DNA of 64,000 nucleotides from an uncultured Roseicyclus sp. (GCA_937139335.1 CAKZPN010000027.1:244818-308817), one strand, 5' to 3'. Shown: positions 53,803-62,985, numbered from the stretch's first letter. Numbers and translations: made by a program. Notes: a model not told the origin generated them from the letters alone.

Positions 53803-54894
53803 TCATTCCGCCGCCTCCTTCTGCGCCACGCCCATCGCCTCGGCCCTGAGCCGGCGGATCAGTTCCAGCTCGGACTGGAAATCGACGTAATGCGGCAGCT
53901 TGATGTGTTCGAGGAACCCCGTCGCCTGCACGTTGTCGGAGTGGTAAAGCACGAATTCCGCGTCCTGCGCAGGCGCGCCGACGTCATCTTCGCCCAGCTC
54001 CTCCCAGCGCAGCGCGCGGTCGACCAGCGCCATGGAGATCGCCTTGCGTTCGGTCTGCCCGAAGACGAGGCCGTAGCCGCGCGTGAACTGCGGCGGCTCG
54101 GTCTTGGAACCGGTGAACTGGTTCACGGTCTCGCATTCGGTCAGCACCACCTCGCCCAGCTCGATGGCGAAACCCAGCTCGGGGATCTCCATCTCGACCG
54201 GCACCGTGCCGATCCTGAGCTCGCCCACGAACGGGTGGTTGCGGCCGTAGCCGCGCTGCGTGGAATAGGCCATCGACAGCACGAAGCCCTCGTCGCCGCG
54301 CGTGAGCGCCTGCAACCGAAGCGGCCGGTCGGCGGGGAAATCGAGCGGCTCGCGGGTCAGGTCGCGCGGGATGGCGGGGCCATCGGGCTCGGTCTGGATC
54401 AGGTCCTCGCGCGCCAGAAAGCCGGTGACATGCGGCAGGTCGGCGTCGGCCGCCTCGCCTTGCGGCGCGGCCTCGGGCTCCAGCCCCTCGGCCGCCAGCG
54501 CGAAGTCGAGCAAGCGGTGCGTGTAGTCGAAGGTCGGCCCGAGGATCTGGCCGCCCGGCAGGTCCTTGAACGTGGCCGAGATGCGCCGGTCGCAGGCCAT
54601 CGCGCCGGTCTCGACCGGAGCGCTCGCCCCGAAGCGCGGCAGCGTGGTGCGATAGGCGCGGATCAGGAACACCGCCTCGATCATGTCACCCCGCGCCTGC
54701 TTGATCGCCAGCGCGGCGAGGTCGGGGTCGTAAAGCGAGCCCTCGGCCATCACCCGATTCACCGCCAGCGCGAGCTGCTCGCGGATCTGCGCGACGCTCA
54801 ACTCCGCCACATCGGTATCGCCGCGCCGCTCCTCCGCCAGCCAGGCATGGGCGTTGTCGATGGCGCGCTCGCCGCCCTTCACCGCGACATACAT
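53803..54894 (-). CDS. phnI: C-P lyase core subunit PhnI
   Basis: A 363-residue subunit. With PhnG, PhnH and PhnL it transfers the phosphonate onto the ribose of ATP with loss of adenine. The N-terminal MYVAVKGGERAIDNAHAWLAEERRG, then LYDPDLAALAIKQARGDMIEA and AYSTQRGYGRNHPFVGELRIG, are characteristic. It starts three bases after the phnH stop. Confidence 0.95.
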   Translation of the reverse strand: MYVAVKGGERAIDNAHAWLAEERRGDTDVAELSVAQIREQLALAVNRVMAEGSLYDPDLAALAIKQARGDMIEAVFLIRAYRTTLPRFGASAPVETGAMACDRRISATFKDLPGGQILGPTFDYTHRLLDFALAAEGLEPEAAPQGEAADADLPHVTGFLAREDLIQTEPDGPAIPRDLTREPLDFPADRPLRLQALTRGDEGFVLSMAYSTQRGYGRNHPFVGELRIGTVPVEMEIPELGFAIELGEVVLTECETVNQFTGSKTEPPQFTRGYGLVFGQTERKAISMALVDRALRWEELGEDDVGAPAQDAEFVLYHSDNVQATGFLEHIKLPHYVDFQSELELIRRLRAEAMGVAQKEAAE

Positions 54895-54897
54895 GAC

Positions 54898-55464
54898 CTA
54901 ACCCTCCACACGGGTGCTGCGCGGCAGGCCGGCCAGCCGGTCGCCGCAGGTGAAATAGCTGTCGAAGCCGAGCGGGAAGCGGCGGCGGTTCTGCTGGAAC
55001 GCCGCCGTCTCGGGCAGCGACAGGCGGGCGCTGGTCTCGATGCCGGGGCCGGTGAGCGTCGCGCCGTCATTCTCCAGCCGCGCCACCTCGACGATCAGGG
55101 TCGCGGCGCGGTCGGGGTATTCCGAGGTGCCGATGGCGAAGCGGCTTACGGGTTGCATCGCCTCCCAGGTGCCGAGCGCGAACATCGCCTGCTCCGCCGC
55201 GACGAAGGGCGCGCCGGTGTGAAAGGTGATCCAGCCGCGCAGCGCCTCGGTGTCGTGCGAGGGCGCGAGATGCAGCGGCGTGGTGCTGTCGCAGAGCGTC
55301 AGGATCAGCGCGCCGGCAGCGGGCGAACAGGGCGCGGGCGGCGCGGCGCCCTTAACGCTCTCGATTCGGCCGGGGCGGGACATCGCCTGCAACGCCGCGC
55401 GAAAGGCATGGGCCGCGTCTCGGGCGGCGTCGGCGAACCCTCCTTCCAGATGTGTCGCGCTCAT
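54898..55464 (-). CDS. phnH: C-P lyase core subunit PhnH
   Basis: A 188-residue subunit of the PhnGHIJ complex, recognisable by FRAALQAMSRPGRIES near the N-terminus and by TLCDSTTPLHLAPSHDTEALR. The usual length of PhnH is about 190 residues. Its start overlaps the phnG stop by four bases. Confidence 0.93.
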   Translation of the reverse strand: MSATHLEGGFADAARDAAHAFRAALQAMSRPGRIESVKGAAPPAPCSPAAGALILTLCDSTTPLHLAPSHDTEALRGWITFHTGAPFVAAEQAMFALGTWEAMQPVSRFAIGTSEYPDRAATLIVEVARLENDGATLTGPGIETSARLSLPETAAFQQNRRRFPLGFDSYFTCGDRLAGLPRSTRVEG

Positions 55465-55931
55465 GCGTTGTCCCCCCGGACCATGGTGAAGAACTCGACC
55501 TTCGTCGCCGCGGCACGGGCCGCGCGGGCGGTGCGGTTCGCCTCGGCCTCGCTGCGGAGCGGCGCGAGGATCGCGGCCTCCAGCGCATCGCCCTGCCCGT
55601 CCTCGCAGAGCGCGTCGATCAGCGCCGCGGCGCGCGCGGCCTCCCGGTCGCGGCCCTGCACATGGCCGTGGCCGACGGTGCCCGACGCCAGCCGGACGGA
55701 GCAGCGCGTCACCGTCATCTCGCCCAGGTTGAAGGGCGCGCCGGTGGCGCCGGCCCGGCCGCGCACCATCACGGTGCCGATCTCGGGCGCGCGCAGGAGG
55801 TCATGAGCGGGCGCCTCTGGCGCATGCGCGGACCAGAGCGCCAGCAGCCGCCCGGCCGGGGCCTTGGCCAGCGTCGACAGCCGTGCCTTGCGGGCGGCGG
55901 AAGAAGTTTTTGCAGGATCGGTCACAGACAT
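55461..55931 (-). CDS. phnG: C-P lyase core subunit PhnG
   Basis: A 156-residue subunit and first gene of the C-P lyase operon. Typical segments are GAPFNLGEMTVTRCSVRL and VGHGHVQGRDREAARAAALIDAL. It diverges from phnF across about 100 bases that contain AT-rich repeats, probably the PhnF operator and both promoters. Confidence 0.92.
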   Translation of the reverse strand: MSVTDPAKTSSAARKARLSTLAKAPAGRLLALWSAHAPEAPAHDLLRAPEIGTVMVRGRAGATGAPFNLGEMTVTRCSVRLASGTVGHGHVQGRDREAARAAALIDALCEDGQGDALEAAILAPLRSEAEANRTARAARAAATKVEFFTMVRGDNA

Positions 55932-55947
55932 CTTGGCAAGTTGTCCA

Positions 55948-55973
55948 TTTATTTATACAACTATACAAATCTA
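55948..55973. promoter_or_regulatory. AT-rich repeat, candidate PhnF operator
   Basis: The only AT-rich patch of this divergent gap contains TATACAA twice in tandem, inside a partly palindromic ATTTATACAACTATACAAAT. It lies between the phnG and phnF starts, where a GntR/HutC-type PhnF repressor would be expected to bind. The exact half-sites are uncertain. Confidence 0.4.
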
Positions 55974-56030
55974 CTCTCACAGGGACCGAGTCGCCGCAAG
56001 GGGGCCGCCCATGAAGTTTTGGTGACAGCG

Positions 56031-56741
56031 ATGGGACGACCGCCTCTCTGGACCTCGATCCGCGACGACATCTCGGAGGAAATCGCGCGCGGCCACTACG
56101 CCCCCGGCGACCGCCTGCCGACCGAGGCGCAGCTGTCCGGCCGCTTCGGCGTGAACCGCCACACCGTGCGCCGGGCGCTCGCCGCGCTGGCCGAGGCTGG
56201 CACCGTCCACGCGCGCCGCGGCGCGGGCGTCTTCGTACGCCACCGCCCCACGGCCTACCCGCTGGGCCGCCGCGTGCGGTTCCACCAGAACCTGACCGCG
56301 GCGGGCCGGGTGCCGGAAAAGCGCATCTTGATGCTGGAAACCCGCGCCGCCGACAGCGAGGAGGCCGAGGCGCTGCGCCTGTCCCTCGGCACCCAGGTGC
56401 AGGTCTACGAGGGGCTCAGCCTCGCCGACGGCACGCCCATCGCGCATGCCCGCTCGGTCTTTCCGGCCGACCGCTTCCCGCAGATGCTCGACGCGCTGCG
56501 CGAAACGCAATCGGTCACGGCGGGCTTCGCCGCGCATGGGCTGGCCGACTACACCCGCGCCTCGACCGAGATCACGGCCGAACCTGCAACTGCGACACTG
56601 GCCGCACTCCTGCACCTGCCCTCGGGCGCGGCGATCCTGCGGACGGTGGCGGTGAACGTGGACGCCGACGGCGTGCCGGTGGAATTCGGCCGCACCTGGT
56701 TTGCCGGCGACCGGGTGGCGCTGACGCTCGGCGCACTTTAG
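56031..56741 (+). CDS. phnF: Phosphonate metabolism regulator, GntR/HutC type
   Basis: A 236-residue regulator. The N-terminal winged helix is clear: DDISEEIARGHYAPGDRLPTE, then FGVNRHTVRRALAALAEAG and RGAGVFVR. The C-terminal UTRA ligand domain starts at about residue 85 (FHQNLTAAGRVPEKRI) and ends FGRTWFAGDRVALTL. I use the ATG at 56031; a GTG three codons upstream is possible. Position divergent from phnG-H-I-J supports the phnF name. Confidence 0.9.
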   Translation: MGRPPLWTSIRDDISEEIARGHYAPGDRLPTEAQLSGRFGVNRHTVRRALAALAEAGTVHARRGAGVFVRHRPTAYPLGRRVRFHQNLTAAGRVPEKRILMLETRAADSEEAEALRLSLGTQVQVYEGLSLADGTPIAHARSVFPADRFPQMLDALRETQSVTAGFAAHGLADYTRASTEITAEPATATLAALLHLPSGAAILRTVAVNVDADGVPVEFGRTWFAGDRVALTLGAL

Positions 56742-56808
56742 ACGCCCGCCTCTTGCGCCAACTCGCAACCGCGTGTCCTGTGAGCCTCAGCGCCAGAGGG
56801 AGGGCCGC

Positions 56809-58002
56809 ATGACACCGGATTTCGCGACGCGGATGGCCCGCGTCACCCCGAACGCCATCGGCGAACTGCTGGCGCTTGGCGCCGACCCCGCGATCATCTC
56901 CTTCGGCGGCGGCTACCCCGACCCGACGCTGTTCCCGGCCGCGGCATTGGCAGAGGTCTTCGACACAGTGATCCGCGCGCCGGGCGGCCTCGCGATGCAA
57001 TACGCGCCCTCCGACGGGTTGCCGCGCCTGCGCGAGCAGGTGGCGGGGCTGATGACCGCTGATGGCACGCCCTGCGGGCCCGAGGACGTGCTGATCCTGC
57101 AAGGCAGCCAGCAGGGCCTCGACTACGCCGCGCGGATGCTGGTGAACCCCGGCGACGCGATCGTAACCGAGGACCCGACCTTCCTTGGCGGGCGTATCGC
57201 TTTCGACCCGTCCGAGCCGGTCTATGCGCCGGTCCCGATGGACGAAGACGGGATGCGCATGGACATCCTCGAAGACGTGCTGACAACCACGCCGCGCGTG
57301 AAGATGATCTACACCATTCCCGAGTTCCAGAACCCCACCGGCGTCACCCTCTCGCTCGACCGCCGCCACCGCCTGATTGAACTCGCCAACGCCCATGACG
57401 TCATCGTGCTGGAGGATTCGCCCTACCGCCGCATCCGGTTCTCGGGCGAGACGCTGCCGACGCTGAAATCGCTCGACACCGAAGGCCGCGTGATCCACCT
57501 CGGCTCCTTCTCCAAGGTGCTGGTGCCGGGGCTGCGAGTGGGCTGGGCGGTGACGTCGCCGGCGCTGCTCGGCAAGATGAAGCTCCTGAAGCTCGCGAAC
57601 GACACCCAGACCTCGACGCTGAACATGGCCGCGACGAGCCTGTTTCTCGACCGCTTCAATCTCGACGCCCATGTCGACACGCTGCGCGCCGCCTATGCCC
57701 GCAAGAAATCCGTGATGCTCGACGCGATGCGCCGCCACTTTCCGCAAGACGTGCGCGTCACCGACCCCGAGGGCGGGCTCTTCACCTGGGTCGAATTCGC
57801 CGAGGGCTTCGACGCGACCCGATTCATGCGCGACGTGGCGCTCCCCGAGGCGCGCGTGGCCTATGTGCCGGGCGAAAGCTTCTTCCCCGTCACCGGCCGC
57901 GCCAACACCGCGCGGTTCAACTACTCCGCCCAACCCGACGCCCGGATCGAGGAGGGGATCAAAGCCCTCGGCGCCGCGCTCAACTCCCTTGCCCGAGGAT
58001 AG
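56809..58002 (+). CDS. PLP-dependent aminotransferase, fold type I (MocR-lineage/AAT family)
   Basis: A 397-residue aminotransferase. Conserved parts are IISFGGGYPDPTLFP, YAPSDGLPRLREQVAG, QGSQQGLDYAARMLVNPGD, PEFQNPTGVTLS and the Schiff-base lysine in LGSFSKVLVPGLRVGW. This resembles 2-aminoadipate/branched-chain aminotransferases of the LysN type. The start at 56809 follows GAGGGAGG. It is three bases upstream of the RraA-like gene, so the two likely belong to one amino-acid degradation unit. Confidence 0.9.
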   Translation: MTPDFATRMARVTPNAIGELLALGADPAIISFGGGYPDPTLFPAAALAEVFDTVIRAPGGLAMQYAPSDGLPRLREQVAGLMTADGTPCGPEDVLILQGSQQGLDYAARMLVNPGDAIVTEDPTFLGGRIAFDPSEPVYAPVPMDEDGMRMDILEDVLTTTPRVKMIYTIPEFQNPTGVTLSLDRRHRLIELANAHDVIVLEDSPYRRIRFSGETLPTLKSLDTEGRVIHLGSFSKVLVPGLRVGWAVTSPALLGKMKLLKLANDTQTSTLNMAATSLFLDRFNLDAHVDTLRAAYARKKSVMLDAMRRHFPQDVRVTDPEGGLFTWVEFAEGFDATRFMRDVALPEARVAYVPGESFFPVTGRANTARFNYSAQPDARIEEGIKALGAALNSLARG

Positions 58003-58005
58003 CCC

Positions 58006-58680
58006 ATGACCGTCACCGTCCACACCGCCCCGGCCCGTCTGTCCGATGCCGCCCTCGCACGCTGGCGCGACCTGCCCGCGGCCCTGATCAGCGACGCCGC
58101 GCCACCTGCGCGCCTGATCGACCCGGCGATCCGGCCCCTGCGGCCTGTGGGAACGCAACCCTTCCTGTTCGGGCAGGCGGTGACGGTCCGGGTCGACCCG
58201 CCCGATTTCGGCGCGATGCTCTACGTGCTGGACGAGGTGCAGCCCGGCGACGTGCTCTGCGTCGACGCCGGGGGCAATGCCGAGACCGCGATGATCGGAA
58301 TGATCCTGTCGGGCCAGTTGCGGCGCAAGGGCGTCTCGGGCCTGATCCTCGACGGCGCGGTGCGCGACGTGGCGACGCTGGCGGACTGGAACGATTTCGC
58401 CGTCTTCGCGCGGCACATCACCCCGCGCGGGCCGACGGGCGCCGAGGGCGGCGTGGTGAACGCGCCGATCACGCTTGGCGGCGCGCTGGTGGAGCCGGGC
58501 GACCTGATCTTCGGCGACGACGACGGATTGGTCTGCCTGCCCAAGACCTTCGCCGCCTCCGGCAGCAACCTCGGCCCGGTCTGGGCCAGGGGCGAGCTGG
58601 AAGCCGAGTGGGAGGGTGCGCTGGAGGCGGGCGACAGCGCGGCGTCGGTCTTCGGCCTTTCCCCGCCCGAGCGCAGTTAG
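58006..58680 (+). CDS. RraA-like protein (HMG/CHA aldolase-type)
   Basis: A 224-residue RraA-fold protein. The GxxxRD-type motif of metal-dependent aldolases is present in LILDGAVRDVATL, preceded by VLCVDAGGNAETAMIGMIL. In this context, after an aminotransferase, an aldolase or decarboxylase acting on a keto-acid is more likely than an RNase E regulator. It starts three bases after the aminotransferase stop. Confidence 0.85.
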   Translation: MTVTVHTAPARLSDAALARWRDLPAALISDAAPPARLIDPAIRPLRPVGTQPFLFGQAVTVRVDPPDFGAMLYVLDEVQPGDVLCVDAGGNAETAMIGMILSGQLRRKGVSGLILDGAVRDVATLADWNDFAVFARHITPRGPTGAEGGVVNAPITLGGALVEPGDLIFGDDDGLVCLPKTFAASGSNLGPVWARGELEAEWEGALEAGDSAASVFGLSPPERS

Positions 58681-58821
58681 AGCAAGGCGGCAACGGACGC
58701 GACGAACGACGGGCGGCGGTCCCGCGCCCGAGCGTGGCCCCGGCCCGCTTTCTGGTTGCATCGCCCGCGCCGCGCCAGCACTCTCGCCCCCCGGACCGAA
58801 CCAAGGCAGCCGCGCGTGACC

Positions 58822-59616
58822 ATGCCCAGACCGTCGTCCCGACCATCGCCCGACACCGCAGGCGACCCCGGCACCCCGCCGCAGACGCGGCGCTCGCGCC
58901 CCGTGCAGGTGGCCGACGCGCTCAAGACCTGGGTGGTGGAGCGCAACATGAAACCCGGCGACCGCCTGCCCGGCGAGGCCGCGCTGATTGAACGGTTCGG
59001 CATGGCCAAGGGCACGATCCGTGAGGCGATGCGCATTCTCGAGGCGCAGGGGCTGATCGAGACGCGGACGGGCCCCGGCGGCGGCTCCTTCGTGGGCGAG
59101 GTGACGGCCGACCGGGCCAAGGCGCTGCTCGCCAACTACTTCTATTTTACCGATCTCTCGGTCGCGAACATCTACCAGCTCCGCCGCGCGCTGGAGCCGG
59201 AACTCGCCGCCTCGCTCGCCGGCCACCTGACCGACGACCAGCTCGCCGCGTTGGAGGCCGTCGTCGCGACCTACCCCGAGCCCGCGCAGTCAGCCGAGGA
59301 GGAGCGTGACCAGCACGTCGCCTCGCTCGCCTTCCACCGCCGGCTCGCCAATTTTTCGGACAACCCGCTGCTCGCCTTCGTGGTCAGCTTCATGGGCCGG
59401 ATCCTCACCGACCTCACGGTCTACCGCCGGCTCTACGACCCGCCGAACCGAGAGCTTTACGAAAAGGGTCTCGCCTACCAGACCGACCTGATCGCCGCGC
59501 TGCGCGAGGGACGGGCCGACGATGCCCGCGCCATCATGCGCGCGCATATGGAAACCGCCGAGGCCTTGATGCAGCGGCAGGAGGCGCAGGTGCTGCGCCG
59601 CTTCTTCGCTGAGTAG
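58822..59616 (+). CDS. FadR-family (GntR/FCD) transcriptional regulator
   Basis: A 264-residue regulator. The winged helix is in GDRLPGEAALIERFGMAKGTIREAM and ILEAQGLIETRTGPGGGSFVG. A C-terminal all-helical FCD ligand domain follows, with Arg/Glu/His-rich segments such as YQLRRALEPELAASLAGHL and HRRLANFSDNPLLAF. The ATG at 58822 is used; a GTG at 58816 is also possible. It probably controls the neighbouring transporter and DUF1028 genes through the palindromes near 60,380. Confidence 0.88.
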   Translation: MPRPSSRPSPDTAGDPGTPPQTRRSRPVQVADALKTWVVERNMKPGDRLPGEAALIERFGMAKGTIREAMRILEAQGLIETRTGPGGGSFVGEVTADRAKALLANYFYFTDLSVANIYQLRRALEPELAASLAGHLTDDQLAALEAVVATYPEPAQSAEEERDQHVASLAFHRRLANFSDNPLLAFVVSFMGRILTDLTVYRRLYDPPNRELYEKGLAYQTDLIAALREGRADDARAIMRAHMETAEALMQRQEAQVLRRFFAE

Positions 59617-59617
59617 A

Positions 59618-60343
59618 TTACCGCCGGATCGCCGGGCCGCCCTCGACGATCGGTTCCGGCAGTTCGGGCACATCGGCCGAGGCGGGCGCGCGGTAGGGGT
59701 CATCCAGCACCGGCACCACCTCGGTCCAGCGGAGGTAGGGATCGGTCTGGCTCACCCGGTAGAGATCGGCCAGCGCCGCAAGCGGGCTCACCGAATGGTC
59801 GATGCGCAGGGTCAGCGGCGCCATTTCCCGCCCCACGACCAGCAGCGCCGCCGACAGGAGGCCCCGTGCGTCACCCCCGGCCGAGGCCGCGGCGCCCAGC
59901 GCGCCCATGAGCCGCTCGGGGAACGGCATCGCGGCGGCGGCGCGGTATCCCGCCAGCGCCGCGGCGATCACCTCGGGCCCGGCCAGCATGTTGCCCGCGA
60001 CGACCACGCCCGGCACCTCGTCCGACCCGGCATGGACGACGCTTTCGGCGCCGGTGAAGGCGCCGGTGCCGCCCGTCACATCCAGCGCGGCAAGCTGCCG
60101 GTGCGCCCGGCCCCGGTCCGCGCCGGTGACCTGCGCCACCGCCTCGCGCGCCGAAAGCCCCATCGCCATCGCGGCCAGCACCCCCTCGCCCCAGAGCGTC
60201 GAAGGCGCGGTGCCCTGGCTGGCCGACATGCCCGATTCGGGGTGCCCGCGCAGAACCCATCCGCCGACGCACAGGCTGCCCGTGGCGGCTGCACCGCCCA
60301 TTCGGCCCGTTTTTTCATCAATCGCGAGGATGGAAATCGTCAC
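59618..60343 (-). CDS. DUF1028 protein (putative Ntn-hydrolase)
   Basis: A 241-residue DUF1028 family member, an Ntn-hydrolase-like fold of unknown substrate. The N-terminal TISILAIDEKTGRMGGAAATG and the Ser/Gln-rich MSASQGTAPSTLWGEGVLAAM are typical, as is TGAESVVHAGSDEVPGVVVAG. I chose the GTG at 60343, since GGAGG lies six bases before it and the family start aligns there; upstream sequence to 60637 is intergenic. It is divergent from the peptide-binding protein gene and converges with the regulator. Confidence 0.85.
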   Translation of the reverse strand: MTISILAIDEKTGRMGGAAATGSLCVGGWVLRGHPESGMSASQGTAPSTLWGEGVLAAMAMGLSAREAVAQVTGADRGRAHRQLAALDVTGGTGAFTGAESVVHAGSDEVPGVVVAGNMLAGPEVIAAALAGYRAAAAMPFPERLMGALGAAASAGGDARGLLSAALLVVGREMAPLTLRIDHSVSPLAALADLYRVSQTDPYLRWTEVVPVLDDPYRAPASADVPELPEPIVEGGPAIRR

Positions 60344-60372
60344 CGGGCACCTCCGTTCTATCCGTCTTGCAT

Positions 60373-60412
60373 TTATCATGATAATTTGGCCTGATCGAAT
60401 TGATAGTGATAA
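60373..60412. promoter_or_regulatory. Candidate FadR/GntR operators between DUF1028 and the binding-protein gene
   Basis: TTATCATGATAA (60373-60384) is a perfect 12-base palindrome, and a related half-site TGATAA recurs at 60407-60412 inside ATTGATAGTGATAAAT. The region is strikingly AT-rich for this sequence and lies between divergent genes, next to a GntR-family gene. Confidence 0.55.
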
Positions 60413-60443
60413 ATTATCCATCCGACAGGAAAGGTGAGACCTC

Positions 60444-62021
60444 ATGAAACTTCTGAACCTGACGCGGCGCGTGGCGCTGGCGGGTGGCGCCGCCCTCGCC
60501 CTGAGCCTGTCGGCGCTGACCCCTGCCGCGGCGCAGACCCCGCCCGGTGTGCTGGTGGTGGGCCAGGTCGCCGAGCCGCAGGCGCTCGACCCCCACGCCG
60601 TCACCGCGGTGAACGATTTCCGCATCCTGATGAACATCTACGACGGGCTCGTGCGCTACGCCCCCGGCACGCTGGAGGTTGAACCCGCGCTGGCCAGCGA
60701 CTGGGACGTGTCGGAGGATGGCACCGTCTACACCTTCACCTTGCGCGAAGGCGTCAGCTTCCACGACGGCACGCCGTTCAACGCCGAGGCGGTGGTGTTC
60801 AACTTCGAGCGGATGCTGAACGAGGATCACCCCTACCACGACACCGGCCCCTTCCCGCTGTCCTTCTTCTTCTCGGCCATCGAGACGGTGGAGGCAGTCG
60901 ATGACACCACGGTGCGCTTCACACTGAACAGTCCCTACGCGCCGTTCCTGTCGAACCTCGCCTATCCCACCGGCCTCATCGTCTCGCCCGCCGCGGTGGA
61001 GGAGCATGGCGCCGAGTTCGGCCGCAACCCCTCGGGCACCGGGCCCTTCACCTTCGTGGAATGGCGCTCGAACGAGGCGGTCGTGGTCGAGGCCAACCCC
61101 GACTACTGGGACGGCGCGCCGGCGCTCGAGGCCGTCGTGTTCCGCCCGATCACCGACGCCAACACCCGCGTGGCCGAGATGCTGTCGGGCGGCATCGACA
61201 TGATGGTCGAGGTGCCGCCGGTGGCCCTGTCGGAGTTCGAGGGCGAGGCCTTCACCATCGTGGAACAGGCCGGCCCGCATGTCTGGTTCCTGATCCTGAA
61301 CATGCGCGAAGGGCCGTTCACAGACCAGCTGGTGCGGCAGGCCGCGAACTACGCCGTGAACAAGACCGCTCTTGTAGAAGAAGTCCTGGAAGGCACCGCC
61401 GAGGTCGCCGCCGGCCCCACCCCTCCCGCCTTCGCCTGGGCCTATAACGAGGACCTGGAGCCCTACCCTTACGACCCTGACCGCGCCCGCGAGCTGTTGG
61501 CCGAGGCCGGCGTCGAGAACCCCGCGATCACCTTCTACGTGACCGAGGGCGGATCGGGCATGCTCGACCCCGTCGCCATGGGCACCGCGATCCAGGCCGA
61601 CCTCGAGGCCGTGGGTTTCGACGTCACCATCGAGACCTACGAGTGGAACACCTTTCTCGGCCGCGTGAACCCCGGGCTTGAGGGTGAGGCCGACATGGCC
61701 GAGATGGCCTGGATGACCAACGACCCCGACACCCTGCCCTACCTCGCGCTCAGGACCGAGGCGATGCCGGACAATGGCGGCTTCAACTCGGGCTACTATT
61801 CCAACCCCGAAGTCGACGCCCTGCTGGAGGAAGCCCGCACCGCCACCGACCAGGACCGCCGCGCGGAACTGTACCGCGAGATGCAGGCAATCGTGCAGGA
61901 GGATGCGCCCTGGGTCTTCGTCGCGAACTGGGTCCAGAACGCGGTGACGTCCGACCGGGTCGAGAACTTCTCGCTCGAACCGTCGTTCTTCCTTCTCCTC
62001 GGTGACGTGGTGAAGAACTGA
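60444..62021 (+). CDS. Peptide-type ABC transporter substrate-binding protein (family 5)
   Basis: A 525-residue periplasmic binding protein with a twin-basic signal (RRVALAGGAALALSLSALTPAAAQ). Family segments are EPQALDPHAVTAVNDF, YTFTLREGVSFHDGTPF, FNFERMLNEDHPYHD and the C-terminal MQAIVQEDAPWVFVANWVQ. The type resembles glutathione or dipeptide binding proteins. A GGAAAGG ribosome site precedes the ATG. It is followed by a stem-loop and a DppB-type permease gene. Confidence 0.9.
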   Translation: MKLLNLTRRVALAGGAALALSLSALTPAAAQTPPGVLVVGQVAEPQALDPHAVTAVNDFRILMNIYDGLVRYAPGTLEVEPALASDWDVSEDGTVYTFTLREGVSFHDGTPFNAEAVVFNFERMLNEDHPYHDTGPFPLSFFFSAIETVEAVDDTTVRFTLNSPYAPFLSNLAYPTGLIVSPAAVEEHGAEFGRNPSGTGPFTFVEWRSNEAVVVEANPDYWDGAPALEAVVFRPITDANTRVAEMLSGGIDMMVEVPPVALSEFEGEAFTIVEQAGPHVWFLILNMREGPFTDQLVRQAANYAVNKTALVEEVLEGTAEVAAGPTPPAFAWAYNEDLEPYPYDPDRARELLAEAGVENPAITFYVTEGGSGMLDPVAMGTAIQADLEAVGFDVTIETYEWNTFLGRVNPGLEGEADMAEMAWMTNDPDTLPYLALRTEAMPDNGGFNSGYYSNPEVDALLEEARTATDQDRRAELYREMQAIVQEDAPWVFVANWVQNAVTSDRVENFSLEPSFFLLLGDVVKN

Positions 62022-62027
62022 TGCCGC

Positions 62028-62057
62028 GCGCGGCGGGGGCCCCGTCCCTCGCCGCGC
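62028..62057 (+). terminator. Stem-loop between binding protein and permease
   Basis: GCGCGGCGGGGG (62028-62039) pairs with CCCTCGCCGCGC (62046-62057), with one G-T wobble, around a six-base loop. It begins six bases after the binding-protein stop and has no T-run. Confidence 0.6.
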
Positions 62058-62126
62058 CGCATCTGTACGGGGTGTGTACCGGTTGTGTACGCCCCGTGCA
62101 GGCCGGGGCTCACAGCAGGAGACGCC

Positions 62127-62985
62127 ATGACCCGCTACATCCTCCGCCGCCTCCTGTCGGCCATCCCCGTGCTTCTCGGCATCTCGGTGATCGTCTTCGC
62201 GATCATGGCGCTGATCCCCGGCGACCCGGCGCCGATGATGCTCGGGCCGCTGGCGACCCAGGAAGCAGTCGACAAGCTGCGGGCGGAGATGGGGCTCGAC
62301 CAGCCCCTGCCGGCGCAGTTCATTGCCTATCTCGACCGGTTGCTGCACGGCGATCTTGGCCGGTCCTGGCAAACCACCAATCCCGTGCTTGTCGACCTGG
62401 CGCAGCGCCTGCCGGCGACGCTCGAACTGGTGACGTTGTCGCTGCTCGTTGCGGTCATTGTCGGTCTGCCGCTCGGACTGATGGCGGGTCGAAAGCCCGG
62501 CGGAACGGCGTCCCGGATCGCCGATGGCTATACAACGACCGCGGGCGCGCTGCCGGATTTCTGGCTCGCGATGGTGCTGATCTTCGTTTTCTACAGCGTC
62601 TTCAAGGTCACGCCGCCGCCAATCGGGCGGCTGGATTTTGCAGTCTTTCCGCCGCCGGCGATCACGGGCTCATTCGTTTTGGATGCGCTCCTTGCCGGCG
62701 ACATGAGGGTCTTTCGCGCCGCAGCCGGGCAGTTGATCCTGCCGGTCGCCACGCTCGGCGTCATCTACGCCGTGCCTATCCTCATCATGACCCGGGCGAC
62801 GGTCGAACGCCTCAATGACAGCGATTTTGTCCGTTTCGCAAACGCCAAGGGCCTTAGTCCGATGCGGGTGTCGCGGCATGCGCTTCGCAACGCATTGCCG
62901 GCCATCGTGACTGTGATCGGGATGCTTTACGGCACGCTGGTGGGAAGCGTCGTGCTGGTGGAGGTGGTTTTTGCATGGGGCGGCG
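62127..62985 (+). CDS. Dipeptide-type ABC transporter permease (DppB/GsiC), 3' end replaced by foreign sequence
   Basis: About 286 residues of a DppB-type permease are readable, starting MTRYILRRLLSAIPVLLGIS and running to the conserved VVLVEVVFAWGGAG. The docking loop FVRFANAKGLSPMRVSRHALRN is intact. The family normally continues with one more loop and helix (about 20-30 residues), but here the similarity stops near 62,985 and the frame runs on without a stop into unrelated sequence and then into pmbA. The permease is therefore truncated in this sequence, most likely by a misjoin. The matching DppC and ATPase genes would be expected beyond the break. Confidence 0.85.

Noticed and set aside
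56572..59226. 884-codon minus-strand open frame over phnF, the aminotransferase, RraA-like and GntR genes
   Set aside because: It spans four recognisable plus-strand genes and has no family resemblance; an artefact of GC bias.
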